Shown in pieces: positions 41,068 to 48,502 of a DNA stretch of 48,502 nt; the first letter of the stretch is position 1; each line of letters opens with the position of its first letter. Origin of the DNA: Candidatus Eiseniibacteriota bacterium (GTDB lineage Bacteria > Eisenbacteria > RBG-16-71-46); the NCBI GenBank assembly GCA_016178725.1, contig JACOSV010000048.1, positions 1 to 48,502 of the forward strand, in the 5' to 3' direction. The notes under the pieces are model-generated. The model saw nothing but the letters and a program-made list of their open reading frames with translations. It did not search any database and was not told the DNA's origin. The position numbers and the translations under genes were made by a program.

Positions 41068-41538
41068 ATGAAGCGCATCGCACCGTTGGGAATCCTGCTC
41101 GCCGCTCTGTCGCTGCCGGTCGTGGCCCAGGCGCACACCTCGGTCGGGATCAGCGTGAACCTCGGCAACGCGCCTCCGCCGCCGGCGATCGTGTTCCGTT
41201 CCGAGCCGCGGATGGTCGTGGTGCCGAACAGCACGGTGTACGTGGTCGAGGACGAGACCGCCGACTGCGACATGTTCCAATACGGCGTCTACTGGTACGC
41301 GTTCAACGACGGGTACTGGTATCGCGCGCGCTCGTATCGCGGTCCGTTCCGAGTCGTGGGTCCGCGGTTCGTGCCGGCGGCGGTGGTCAACGTGCCGCCG
41401 CGCTGGTGGCGTCATCCGCACGGCGGCCCGCCGGGGCAGATGAAGAAGTACGGGGAGTGGTCGGAGCGCGATCACGATCGCGGCCGTCACCATGGTCACG
41501 ACAGGGACGGTGACGAGGATCACGGGCACGGACGGTAG
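41068..41538 (+). CDS. Small secreted protein with Tyr/Trp-rich motif and His/Asp-rich tail
   Basis: This is a 156-residue protein. The signal peptide MKRIAPLGILLAALSLPVVA is followed by Gln-Ala-His near residue 22. The mature domain has the pattern DCDMFQYGVYWYAFNDGYWY then RARSYRGPFRVV and VPPRWWRHP, seen in small exported proteins with YXWY-type motifs that I believe occur in several GC-rich diderm phyla. The C-terminus (about 135-156) alternates His, Asp, Arg and Gly (HDRGRHHGHDRDGDEDHGHG) and could bind divalent metal. GGAAAGGA lies 8 nt before ATG 41068. It stands alone, followed by a strong terminator. Its role is unknown. Confidence 0.85.
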   Translation: MKRIAPLGILLAALSLPVVAQAHTSVGISVNLGNAPPPPAIVFRSEPRMVVVPNSTVYVVEDETADCDMFQYGVYWYAFNDGYWYRARSYRGPFRVVGPRFVPAAVVNVPPRWWRHPHGGPPGQMKKYGEWSERDHDRGRHHGHDRDGDEDHGHGR

Positions 41539-41591
41539 TCGAGCCGACGCAGAGCTGATGATCGGCGGGCGCCGCGCGCCCGTCCTATGAG

Positions 41592-41623
41592 CGAAGGGCC
41601 GGGGCATCTGCCCCGGCCCTTCG
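41592..41623. terminator. Strong bidirectional hairpin terminator
   Basis: CGAAGGGCCGGGGCA (41592-41606) is perfectly complementary to TGCCCCGGCCCTTCG (41609-41623), a 15-bp inverted repeat. It lies between the convergent genes ending at 41538 (plus) and 41665 (minus), so it can stop transcripts from both sides. The A/T steps at the stem base give a short U-run in either direction. Confidence 0.8.
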
Positions 41624-41664
41624 TGCGTTCGTGAGGCCGATCGCTCATCGACGGCGGAATCGCG

Positions 41665-44600
41665 TCACTCCGCGAGCTTCCCCGCGCTCCCGACGATGAC
41701 GAACGGCGCCCAGTAGAACGGCGAGCGCGTCTCGGCGTTCGCGAGCAACGCGCGCTTGGCCTCGGCGAGCGCCGTCGCGCCGGGCGCGCCGCCGGCGAGA
41801 AGCCCACGGTAGAAACGCTCCATCAGCAGCGCCGTCGAGCGGTCGTTCACCTTCCACAGGCTCACCATCACGCTCCGTGAGCCCGCGGCCAGGAACGCTC
41901 GCGTGAGCCCGATCACACCCTCGCCGTCTTCGAGCCGGCCGAGACCGGTCTCGCATGCCGAAAGCGTCACGAGCGAGGCGCGCAGCTTGAGCCCGAGGAT
42001 GTCGCCGACCGAGACGAACCCGGGCGCCGAGCCCTGCGCCGCGAACCACAGGCCCGAGCGCTCGGGCTCGATCTCGTTCGCCTCGCCGTGCGTCGCGACG
42101 TGGATCAGCGCCGCGCGCGGCAGCTCGGCGAGCGCGAGCCAGCGCTCGCGCGTCGCGTCGCGGCCGGTGAGCGTCGTGATCGGGCGCTTCGCCGCCAGCG
42201 CGCGGAGGAGAGCGACCTCGGCGAGGGTGTTGGGCAGTGGCGCGAGCGCAGGGCGCGCGGGCGCGCTGCCGTCGGCGGTCGCGGCGCCCACGGTCGAATC
42301 CGGCGCGAGCGCCGGATCGCCGACCGCGACGATCCCGCCCGCGTTCGCGTCCGCGCCGGCCGCACCCGCCGCGGCGCCGACGCGCGTCGCGAGCGCGGTC
42401 GCCGACGGCGTGTACGACACCGCCCAGCGCTCGACGAGATACGCGCCCTTCGGCGCCGCGCCGTCACGGTCGACGTCGCGCGTGAGCAGCGCTTCGAACG
42501 GCACCAGCGCGAGCAAGCCGTCGGGCGCCACGATCACGTGATCCACGCCCTCGAGCATCGGCAGCGCCGGCGCGACCAGCGTCGTGAACAGCGCGCGGGA
42601 AGCGGCGTGCGTGCTCTTCGCGTCGGCGGTCGCCGGATCGGCGAGGCCGCGGCGCAGGAGCTCGACGCGCGTGCGCAGCGCCTTGCGCGGCGGCAGCGCG
42701 AAGTGCTTCCACGCGCGCGGCGTCAGCACCCAGAGCGACGTGCTCGAATCGCCGACGCTGTAGACCAGCATCGCCTCGTGCCGCGGGCGCAGCAGCCCCT
42801 GCGCCGCGGCGAGCGTCAGCGGCTGCACGCGCTGCGCCTCGCCGCCGGCCGCCGCGACGAGATCGAGGAACGCGCGGGCCCGCGCGCGCTCGGACCACTG
42901 GAACGCCTCGGCGGCCCACGCGCTCTCGGGGTGCGCGGGCTCGAGCCGCGTGAGCAGATGGATCAGCGCCTCGAACGCAAACAGGCGCCGCGCCAGCAGC
43001 CGCACCGACGGACGCTCGGCGCCCTGATCGGCGCGCAGGCCCTCGATCGTCGTCGCCGCGCGGCGGTCGAACGCGAGCGCGGCCGCGATTTGGCCGCGGC
43101 GCTCGGCCACGTCACCGAGGCTGAGCAGCGCGTTCCACTCGGCGCCGCGATACCCGATCCGCGACGCGATCGCGAGCTCTTCCTCGAAGTCGCGCTCCGC
43201 ATCGTCGAGCCGGCCGGTGAGCGCCCGCACGACGCCCAGGTTGTGAAGGTCGGTGGCACGACTCTCTTCACCCCGCCCCGCCGCTGCCGCGCGTTCGAAC
43301 CACGACTCGGCCGTGGCGAAATCGCCGCGATCCACCGCCATGGAACCAAGCGTGGCGGCGACCGCGTCGACGCGGCTGGAATCGCCGGCAGCAAGCGCGG
43401 CGTCGAGGGCCCGCCGCGCGAAGCGCTCGGCGGCGCCGGGGTCGCCCTCGAGCGTGGCGGCGATGCTCAAGTTGGTGAGCGCGCCCGATTGATCGAAGCG
43501 ATCGGTGAGCGATTCGGCGAGCGCGAGCCCGCGCTCGAGCGGCGGCCGCGCCGCTGCGCCGTCACCGAGATCGATCTCGGTGTGGCCGATGTTGATCAAG
43601 GCCATGCGCAGCGCCGGCACGTTGCGCGCGGCCAGCGCCAGCGCGCGCGCCGTCTCGAGACGTTCGAGTGCCTCGGCATAGTGACCACCCTGCCGCAGGC
43701 GATCACCGAGCGCGGCGACGATGTACGCCTGGCTGGAGGGATCGTGCTGTTCGCGAGCGATTACCAGCGCCCGCTCGAGCAGCGGATCGGCACGTGCCGG
43801 GTCGCTGCCATGGGCCAGGAACTGTGCGTAGTTGATGAGCACATCGCTGGCGCGCGCGCTGTCCCCCTGGGCGACGGTGAGCGTCAGTGCCGCCCGGTAG
43901 TAGACCTCGGCCGTATCGGCACGCCCCTCCGCCGCGGCGATCAACGCGAGGATGCCGAGCGTGGCACCGAGCGCGGCGGTCTCGCCGGTTTGTTCCCGGA
44001 CCCGCCTTGCCTCCCCGGCGAATCGCCAGGCGTCGTCGTACCGGCGGGTGCGCAGGCCGACCGCGCCGAGCATGTTGAGCGCGTTGCCGACCATGCGCAG
44101 ATCGCCGATCGCGCGCCGCGCCTCGAGCGCGCTCCGATAGAGGCTGTCGGCACGCGGCCAATCTTCACGGCTGAAAGCGATCGCAGCGCGCGCGCCATAC
44201 ACCCAGGCGACTCGGCGTCCTTCACCGATCGCCTGATAACCAGCGACCGCCCAGGCGAGCAGGCTGTCGGCACGACCGAAGTCGCGCGCCGCGGCGACGA
44301 CCGCGGCGAGCGACTCGGCCACGGCCGCGGCGACGCGGGCCCTGCGTTGCGCCGGCGTCCAGCGCGCGCGCAGCGCCAGCGCCGCGCGGCCAACGGTCGT
44401 GCCGAGCGCCGCGGGCTCGGCCGCCGCGACGCGGCGCTCGAGCGCGAGGAGCCGCGCCGCCGAATCGGCGCGCGCGATCGTGGCGCGCAGCTCGGCGACG
44501 AGGAGCGCGTTCCACGCCGGCTCGAACTGGGCGCCGCTCGTCTTGAGCGCCGCGCCGAGCGCGCTGTCGGCGACCGCGAATCGGGCGTAGAGCTGCGCGC

Positions 44601-44691
44601 GCGCGGGTGGCGTCCAGACGCACGCGCCCGCGACGAGCGCCGCGCCCGCGATCAGGCGGGCGGCGCGCCGCGCGGGCGCGGAGCTGGACAT
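41665..44691 (-). CDS. Exported TPR-CHAT domain protein (caspase-like peptidase candidate)
   Basis: This is a 1008-residue protein. The signal peptide (ARLIAGAALVAGACVWTPPA, about 11-31; its Cys24 could alternatively be a lipoprotein site) is followed by helical tetratricopeptide-type repeats over about 140-620, for example YRAALTLTVAQGDSARASDV and LGVVRALTGRLDDAERDFEE. The C-terminal CHAT domain (about 640-1000) belongs to the caspase-like clan. Its dyad is visible: His868 in LIHVATHGEANE and Cys913 in VTLSACETGLGRLEDGEG. The domain ends normally with SPFYWAPFVIVG. CHAT proteins are often proteases activated through their TPR region. An exported location is unusual for known defence-type members. 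It follows the Cys-motif gene by 20 bp on the same strand and is probably cotranscribed with it. There are no CRISPR or gasdermin genes near. Confidence 0.9.
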   Translation of the reverse strand: MSSSAPARRAARLIAGAALVAGACVWTPPARAQLYARFAVADSALGAALKTSGAQFEPAWNALLVAELRATIARADSAARLLALERRVAAAEPAALGTTVGRAALALRARWTPAQRRARVAAAVAESLAAVVAAARDFGRADSLLAWAVAGYQAIGEGRRVAWVYGARAAIAFSREDWPRADSLYRSALEARRAIGDLRMVGNALNMLGAVGLRTRRYDDAWRFAGEARRVREQTGETAALGATLGILALIAAAEGRADTAEVYYRAALTLTVAQGDSARASDVLINYAQFLAHGSDPARADPLLERALVIAREQHDPSSQAYIVAALGDRLRQGGHYAEALERLETARALALAARNVPALRMALINIGHTEIDLGDGAAARPPLERGLALAESLTDRFDQSGALTNLSIAATLEGDPGAAERFARRALDAALAAGDSSRVDAVAATLGSMAVDRGDFATAESWFERAAAAGRGEESRATDLHNLGVVRALTGRLDDAERDFEEELAIASRIGYRGAEWNALLSLGDVAERRGQIAAALAFDRRAATTIEGLRADQGAERPSVRLLARRLFAFEALIHLLTRLEPAHPESAWAAEAFQWSERARARAFLDLVAAAGGEAQRVQPLTLAAAQGLLRPRHEAMLVYSVGDSSTSLWVLTPRAWKHFALPPRKALRTRVELLRRGLADPATADAKSTHAASRALFTTLVAPALPMLEGVDHVIVAPDGLLALVPFEALLTRDVDRDGAAPKGAYLVERWAVSYTPSATALATRVGAAAGAAGADANAGGIVAVGDPALAPDSTVGAATADGSAPARPALAPLPNTLAEVALLRALAAKRPITTLTGRDATRERWLALAELPRAALIHVATHGEANEIEPERSGLWFAAQGSAPGFVSVGDILGLKLRASLVTLSACETGLGRLEDGEGVIGLTRAFLAAGSRSVMVSLWKVNDRSTALLMERFYRGLLAGGAPGATALAEAKRALLANAETRSPFYWAPFVIVGSAGKLAE

Positions 44692-44711
44692 GCGGCCGAG
44701 TGTCTCCGGCG

Positions 44712-45314
44712 CTACTTGCCCGGAGCGGGAGCGGCGGCGGGCTTCGTCATGGCGCCGAGATCATCGGCGCTCACGAACAACGCGCGATAGCCCTTCATCT
44801 CGGTCATCATGCCGTTCACGGTGACGGTCTTGGCGAGGTTCTTCGCGAACATCGCGCGGATGTCCGACTGGCCGTCGCGCCGCGGATGGTGCTCCTCGGC
44901 CATCACGATGTAGAGGTTGTCGTCGGCGTCCACGATGCCGATCGGCTGGCCGTTGGCGATGCACTTGCTGCCGCAGGCGACGTGCGCCTCGCCGCGCTTG
45001 CCGAGCTGCATGTAGCACGAGACGTCGACCACTTCGCCGGTCACCGTCACGGCCTTGCCGTTCGCCAGCATCTTCTTCTGCGCCTCGGTGGCCGCGGCCT
45101 CCATCGTCGTCGCCGACCACTTGGCCGCCTCGCTCTTGCCGAGCATCGTCGGCGCGGCCGGCGTCGTCGCGGCGGCGGCCGGCGTCGTCGCGGCGGCGGC
45201 CGCGGGCGCGGCGGCAGCGGCGGGCTTCGCCGGCGCCGCCGGCTTGTCGTCGGACAGCGCGACGGTCGCGACCACGAGCGCGGCACACACCATCATCACG
45301 GTTCGCTTGCGCAT
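44712..45314 (-). CDS. Exported Ala/Pro-rich protein with conserved Cys/His motif
   Basis: This is a 200-residue protein. The signal peptide MRKRTVMMVCAALVVATVAL is followed by a low-complexity Ala/Pro/Thr/Lys region (about 22-60) and a soluble domain (about 75-190): VTVTGEVVDVSCYMQLGKRG, then HVACGSKCIANGQPIGIVD and YIVMAEEHHPRRDG. The arrangement Cys...His-x2-Cys-x3-Cys followed by Gly-x-Pro-Ile-Gly suggests an OB-like domain with a metal or haem-type site; I recognise the pattern from uncharacterised exported proteins but not a function. ATG 45314 is preceded by GGAG. A tandem DNA repeat encodes part of the Ala/Thr/Pro region. It lies 20 bp upstream of the CHAT gene. Confidence 0.78.
   Translation of the reverse strand: MRKRTVMMVCAALVVATVALSDDKPAAPAKPAAAAAPAAAAATTPAAAATTPAAPTMLGKSEAAKWSATTMEAAATEAQKKMLANGKAVTVTGEVVDVSCYMQLGKRGEAHVACGSKCIANGQPIGIVDADDNLYIVMAEEHHPRRDGQSDIRAMFAKNLAKTVTVNGMMTEMKGYRALFVSADDLGAMTKPAAAPAPGK
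45157..45198. repeat. 21-bp perfect tandem duplication
   Basis: The 21-bp unit beginning GCCGGCGTCGTCGC occupies 45157-45177 and is repeated exactly at 45178-45198. It encodes a doubled Ala-Ala-Ala-Thr-Thr-Pro-Ala unit in the low-complexity linker of the 200-residue exported protein. Confidence 0.9.
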
Positions 45315-45378
45315 GGAGGGCTCCTTCACGGATCTGAAACGCTGATGCGTCAACGGGGAGACGGCGAAGCATACGCCG

Positions 45379-46626
45379 TCAGCGGGCCGGCGCGCGAGCC
45401 CGCAGGCGCATGACGAGGAGCGGCGGCGTGGCGAGCGTCGTGAGCGCGACCATGATCACGACGGCCGAGAAGACGGCCGGGCTCACGACCGGCGCGCCGC
45501 CGAGCGTGAGCGTCGTGCCGATGCCGGCGAAGATGAGCCCGACCTCGCCGCGCGGGATCATGCCGAGACCGACCGCGATCCGGTCGCAGCCCTTCTCGAG
45601 CACGCCGAGCGCGCATGCCTGCTTGCCGAGCACCGCGACCGCGGTGAGGAGCAGCGCGAAGCCCAGGACGCCGGGTTGCGCGAGTGCTGCGAGATCCACG
45701 CGGAGGCCCATCAGCACGAAGAACACCGGCACCAGGAACGCCGCGATCGGCTCGAGCGGATCGCCGGTCGCGTGGTGCGCGCCGTCCGCGGCGCGCGCGG
45801 GGAAGGCGGCGGCGAGATCGGCGGGATCGGCGACGAGGCCGGCGGCGAACGCCCCGACGATCGGCGCGAGGCCGACACGGCCGGCGAGCCACGCGAAGCC
45901 GAAGCAGAGCGCGAGCGCCGCGACCAGCGTCACGCCGCGGCCCGGCAGTCGCTCGGCGATGCGCAGCGCGGCGCGCGAAACCGGGCGGCCGAGCACGAGC
46001 GCCGCGGCGAGGAACAGCAGCGCCTTGCCGACGACCCACGCGGCCGAGAGCGCGTCGAACGCACGGCCGTGATCGGCGGCGGCGATGATCCCCGCGACGA
46101 CCGTCAGCACCAGGAGGCCGAGCACGTCGTCGATCACCGCGGCGCCGAGGATGATGCGGCCCTCGCGGCCGTCGGCGCGCCCGAGGTCCGCGAGCACGCG
46201 CGCGGTGATCCCGACGCTGGTGGCGGTCAGCGTCGCGCCGACGAACGCGTGGACGAGCGGCGGCGATGACGGGAACCACCACGCCGAGACCAGGGCGCCG
46301 AGCGCCATCGGCGTGATCACGCCGAGCACGGCGACCGCGAGCGACGAGGCGCCGACCGCCATCATCTCCGCCAGATCGGTCTCGAGACCGACGCGGTAGA
46401 GGAACAGCAGGACGCCGATCTCGGCGAGGATCGCGACGCCGTGCGCGGCGCGGAGACCGTCGAGCGCGTGGACACCGGCGAGGCCGAGGTTGCCGAGCAC
46501 GATGCCGGCGACGAGCTCGCCGAGCACCGCCGGCTGGCCAATGCGCTCGAACCCCGCGCCGGCCGCGCGGCCGGCGACGAGGATCAGCGCGAGCGCCGCG
46601 AGCAGGGGAAGGATGTCGGCGCTCAT
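45379..46626 (-). CDS. CPA2-type cation:proton antiporter
   Basis: This is a 415-residue protein with ~12 membrane segments and only short polar ends. CPA2 motifs are visible: an early GQPAVLGELVAGIVLGNLGL helix pair, EIGVLLFLYRVGLETDLAEM, ATLTATSVGITARVLADLG and the paired aspartates AAVIDDVLGLLVLTVVAG that carry cations in NhaA/NapA-like transporters. There is no RCK/TrkA-N regulatory domain, unlike KefB/KefC. It probably exchanges Na+ or K+ for protons at the inner membrane. ATG 46626 follows the stop of the cupredoxin gene with one base between (TGA-G-ATG) and has no Shine-Dalgarno sequence, so its translation is likely coupled. It is the last gene of the group that begins beyond the right edge. 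Confidence 0.93.
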   Translation of the reverse strand: MSADILPLLAALALILVAGRAAGAGFERIGQPAVLGELVAGIVLGNLGLAGVHALDGLRAAHGVAILAEIGVLLFLYRVGLETDLAEMMAVGASSLAVAVLGVITPMALGALVSAWWFPSSPPLVHAFVGATLTATSVGITARVLADLGRADGREGRIILGAAVIDDVLGLLVLTVVAGIIAAADHGRAFDALSAAWVVGKALLFLAAALVLGRPVSRAALRIAERLPGRGVTLVAALALCFGFAWLAGRVGLAPIVGAFAAGLVADPADLAAAFPARAADGAHHATGDPLEPIAAFLVPVFFVLMGLRVDLAALAQPGVLGFALLLTAVAVLGKQACALGVLEKGCDRIAVGLGMIPRGEVGLIFAGIGTTLTLGGAPVVSPAVFSAVVIMVALTTLATPPLLVMRLRARAPAR

Positions 46627-46627
46627 C

Positions 46628-46963
46628 TCACCGCACGATCACTTTGCCCGAGAACATGTCCATCGCGCAGGCGAAGCGCAGCTCGCCCGGCCCCGACGGC
46701 GTGAACCTGATCTCGACCGGCTGCCCGAACGGCAGCGTCTGGTTGATGTGCTGCGCCGGCATGATCAGCTCGGTCGCGCACGTCTGCGTCGTGCGGCGCG
46801 TGACGACCAGCGTCACCGGCTTGCCGGCGGCGACCGTCACCGTGCTCGGCTCGAAGCCCGCATCGGTGACCGCGATCGCGACGCGGTTCGGGTCACCGGT
46901 CTTCGTCGGCTCGCAGCCGGCGACCAGCGCCAGCGCGGCGAGGCTCCACAGGATGCGTCGCAT
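46628..46963 (-). CDS. Cupredoxin-like lipoprotein
   Basis: This is a 111-residue protein. MRRILWSLAALALVAGC is a lipoprotein signal with cysteine at residue 17. The mature part is a single cupredoxin fold: VAIAVTDAGFEPSTVTV, AGKPVTLVVTRRTTQTCATE, PGELRFACAMDMFSGKVIV. The Cys-Ala-Met-Asp-Met segment near the C-terminus holds possible copper ligands (Cys, Met), with His in MPAQHINQ as a further candidate. This matches the EfeO/cupredoxin_1-type group rather than classical plastocyanin. It is anchored in the periplasm and probably binds or delivers copper. ATG 46963 has GAGGAGG upstream. It sits between an HME-RND transporter gene (55 bp) and a CPA2 antiporter gene (1 bp), which supports a metal-handling role. 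Confidence 0.87.
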   Translation of the reverse strand: MRRILWSLAALALVAGCEPTKTGDPNRVAIAVTDAGFEPSTVTVAAGKPVTLVVTRRTTQTCATELIMPAQHINQTLPFGQPVEIRFTPSGPGELRFACAMDMFSGKVIVR

Positions 46964-46987
46964 GGTCGTCCTCCTCGTTGTGCAATT

Positions 46988-47004
46988 CCGCCGGGGCCCG
47001 GCGG
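46988..47004. other. Intercistronic GC-rich hairpin
   Basis: CCGCCGGG (46988-46995) and CCCGGCGG (46997-47004) can pair around a single base (in practice 6 bp with a 5-nt loop). It lies between the RND gene and the cupredoxin gene. With no U-tract downstream on the minus strand, it may limit rather than end transcription, or stabilise a processed message. Confidence 0.35.
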
Positions 47005-47018
47005 GCTCCATGTTTTCG

Positions 47019-48502
47019 TCACGCGGCCGCGCGGGCCCGCGCCTTCCACTCGGCCTTGAGCTGTGCGTACCGCCAGTACGTATAGACCACCGGGATGATC
47101 TCGAGCGTCAGGAAGGCGGAGGTGATGAGTCCCCCCACCATCGGCGCCGCGACGCGCTTCATCACGTCCGCGCCGGCGCCCTGCGACCAGAGCAGCGGCA
47201 CGAGGCCGATGAGCATGGTGGCGACGGTCATGAGCTTGGGCCGCACGCGCTGGACCGAGCCTTCGAGCGTCGCGTCGACGATGTCGTCGAGCGTGCGGAT
47301 CAGGCCCTGGGCCCTGCGCCGCAGATAGGCGGCGTCGCAGTAGACCACCATGACCACGCCGGTCTGCGCGGCGAGGCCGACCAGCGCGATGATCCCCACC
47401 CAGCTCGCGGTCGAGAGGTTGTGGTGGAGCAGCGTCATCAGCCACACGCTGCCGACCAGCGCGAACGGCACCGAGCAGAGGACGATCAGCGCCTCGGTCA
47501 GATTCCCGAAATTCATGAACAGCAGCAGCAGCACGATCGCGAGCGTGAGCGGGATGAGCACACGCATGCGCGTCTGCATGGCCTGGAGCAGCTCGTACTG
47601 GCCGGTCCACTGCAACGTGTAGCCCGCCGGGACGCGCACCTGCGTCGCCACCGCGCGCTTGGCCTCGTCGACGTAGCCGCCGATGTCGCGCTTCGCGGGA
47701 TCGATGTCGACGTAGACGTAGCCGACCAGCTGCCCGGCCTCGTCGCGGATCATCGGCGGGCCGCCGGTGATCCGGACGTCCGCGACCTGGCCGAGCGGCA
47801 CGTATCCGGCGGCCGACATCCCCGCGCCCTGCGTTCCTGCGGGCATCGCGGCCCCGCCCGCCGCGCCCATCCCGGCGTCGGGTGCGGACGCGCCGCCCAT
47901 GCCGCCCATCGCCCCGCCCGCGCTCGCCATGCGCTCGCCGGAGGTCGCACCGGCCGCCGGCGGCACCGCCGGCGCGGACGCCGCGCGCATCGCGGCGCCG
48001 CCGTGGAGCGGCAGCAGCACGTGGCGCAGCGCCTCGACATCTTCACGCAGCGCGTTCGGGTAGCGCACGTTGATGGTGAAACGGTCGCGACCCTGGACCG
48101 TGGTCGCGATCGACTCGCCGCCGATCGCCGCCTCGACCGCATCGCTCACCTCGCCGACGGTCAGGCCGTAGCGCGCGAGCGCCACGCGGTCGGGGACGAT
48201 GTCGAGGTAGAACCCGCCGGTGCTGCGGTCGGCGTAGACGCTGCGCGTTTCGGGCACTCGCGACACGACGTGCTCGAGATCGGCGCCGATGCGGTCGATC
48301 GTGTCGAGATCGGCGCCGTAGATCTTGATCCCGATCGGCGTGCGGATGCCGGTCGACAGCATGTCGATACGGGTCTTGATCGGCATCGTCCAGGCGTTGG
48401 TCCACCCCGGCACCTGCAGCGTGCGGTTGAGCTCGGCGACCAGCTCGTCCCACGTCATGCGCCGCCGGTCCGGCCACAGCGGCCGGAACAGCGGCCGGAG
48501 CC
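47019..48502 (-). CDS. HME-type RND efflux subunit (CusA/CzcA family), N-terminal part beyond the window
   Basis: This is the last ~494 residues of a ~1050-residue inner-membrane heavy-metal efflux pump. The frame is open to the right edge. Landmarks are MTWDELVAELNRTLQVPGWT, then NAWTMPIKTRIDMLSTGIRT, with GIKIYGADLDTIDRIG (pore/docking domain), YVPLGQVADVRITGGPPMI and the C-terminal membrane block LLLLFMNFGNLTEALIVL, then GLAAQTGVVMVVYCDAAYL and APMVGGLITSAFLTLEIIPV. CusA has Glu in place of Gln in the AAxTGVVM helix, so the proton path may differ. An unusual ~65-residue Gly/Ala/Met-rich insert (about 47805-48000) carries seven methionines in the periplasmic domain. It exports Cu+/Ag+ or other metal with partner subunits outside the window; metal identity is inferred from the downstream cupredoxin. 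Confidence 0.93.
   Translation of the reverse strand, partial: LRPLFRPLWPDRRRMTWDELVAELNRTLQVPGWTNAWTMPIKTRIDMLSTGIRTPIGIKIYGADLDTIDRIGADLEHVVSRVPETRSVYADRSTGGFYLDIVPDRVALARYGLTVGEVSDAVEAAIGGESIATTVQGRDRFTINVRYPNALREDVEALRHVLLPLHGGAAMRAASAPAVPPAAGATSGERMASAGGAMGGMGGASAPDAGMGAAGGAAMPAGTQGAGMSAAGYVPLGQVADVRITGGPPMIRDEAGQLVGYVYVDIDPAKRDIGGYVDEAKRAVATQVRVPAGYTLQWTGQYELLQAMQTRMRVLIPLTLAIVLLLLFMNFGNLTEALIVLCSVPFALVGSVWLMTLLHHNLSTASWVGIIALVGLAAQTGVVMVVYCDAAYLRRRAQGLIRTLDDIVDATLEGSVQRVRPKLMTVATMLIGLVPLLWSQGAGADVMKRVAAPMVGGLITSAFLTLEIIPVVYTYWRYAQLKAEWKARARAAA

Noticed and set aside
41665-44691. TPR-CHAT protein as part of a CRISPR-guided caspase (Craspase-like) system
   Set aside because: It has an export signal, and there is no CRISPR array or cas gene in the window.
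1-48502. tRNA, rRNA, CRISPR arrays, transposases and prophage genes
   Set aside because: I looked for TTCGA-type T-arms, spaced repeats, DDE or integrase motifs and phage structural genes and found none I could support.

Overview
This is a 48.5 kb window of very GC-rich bacterial chromosome (about 70% G+C or more by eye). Protein-coding genes pack it almost end to end. I see no rRNA, tRNA, CRISPR array, intact insertion sequence or prophage. The host is a diderm bacterium: there are several signal-peptide-bearing outer-membrane beta-barrel proteins, an HME-type RND efflux subunit and periplasmic lipoproteins. A secreted protein with a FlgD/T9SS-like C-terminal domain, Asp-box propellers, M14 peptidases, two-module amidohydrolases and an HNH gene of a kind I believe is multicopy in these lineages suggest the FCB side of the tree (Candidatus Eisenbacteria or Gemmatimonadota-like). 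This placement is inference; no marker gene settles it.

Layout. 1-5568 (minus strand): a cut-off membrane protein, a signal peptide peptidase fused to an outer-membrane-like domain, endonuclease III, a small membrane protein and an outer-membrane barrel. 5825-8019 (plus): a coupled pair of envelope genes. 8087-16074 (plus): a complete-looking arginine operon argR-C-B-D-G-H(A)-F. It has a tandem ARG box over its promoter, overlapping or closely spaced genes throughout, and an argininosuccinate lyase fused to a short N-acetylglutamate synthase. argE and argJ are not here. 16097-21745 (minus): a Na+/H+ antiporter with a C-terminal rhodanese domain interrupted by an in-frame TGA, a membrane protein and a 1125-residue Asp-box propeller protein. 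21886-24030: a DUF4097-like exported protein, a 5'-truncated HNH endonuclease carrying an inverted repeat, and a tandem-HTH regulator. 24128-31576: an M14 peptidase, a metal-binding-domain protein coupled to a FlgD-like secreted protein, a GT-C glycosyltransferase and a HypE-like AIR-synthase protein. 31588-40637 (minus): a second M14 peptidase, DinB and VOC proteins, and two adjacent amidohydrolase genes with three modules, two of which have lost the HxH metal motif. 41068-45314: a small secreted protein, a strong terminator, an exported TPR-CHAT protein and a Cys-motif protein. 45379-48502 (minus): an HME-RND transporter cut by the window edge, a cupredoxin lipoprotein and a CPA2 antiporter, probably a copper/ion cluster.

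The observation I rate highest is the antiporter-rhodanese gene. After the rhodanese active-site Tyr-Cys-Ala comes TGA, and then 44 more codons of clearly conserved rhodanese sequence in the same frame. A perfect 7-bp stem with a 5-nt GU-containing loop starts 14 nt after the TGA, where a bacterial SECIS element would lie. It is either a selenoprotein of unusual architecture or a recent nonsense mutation.
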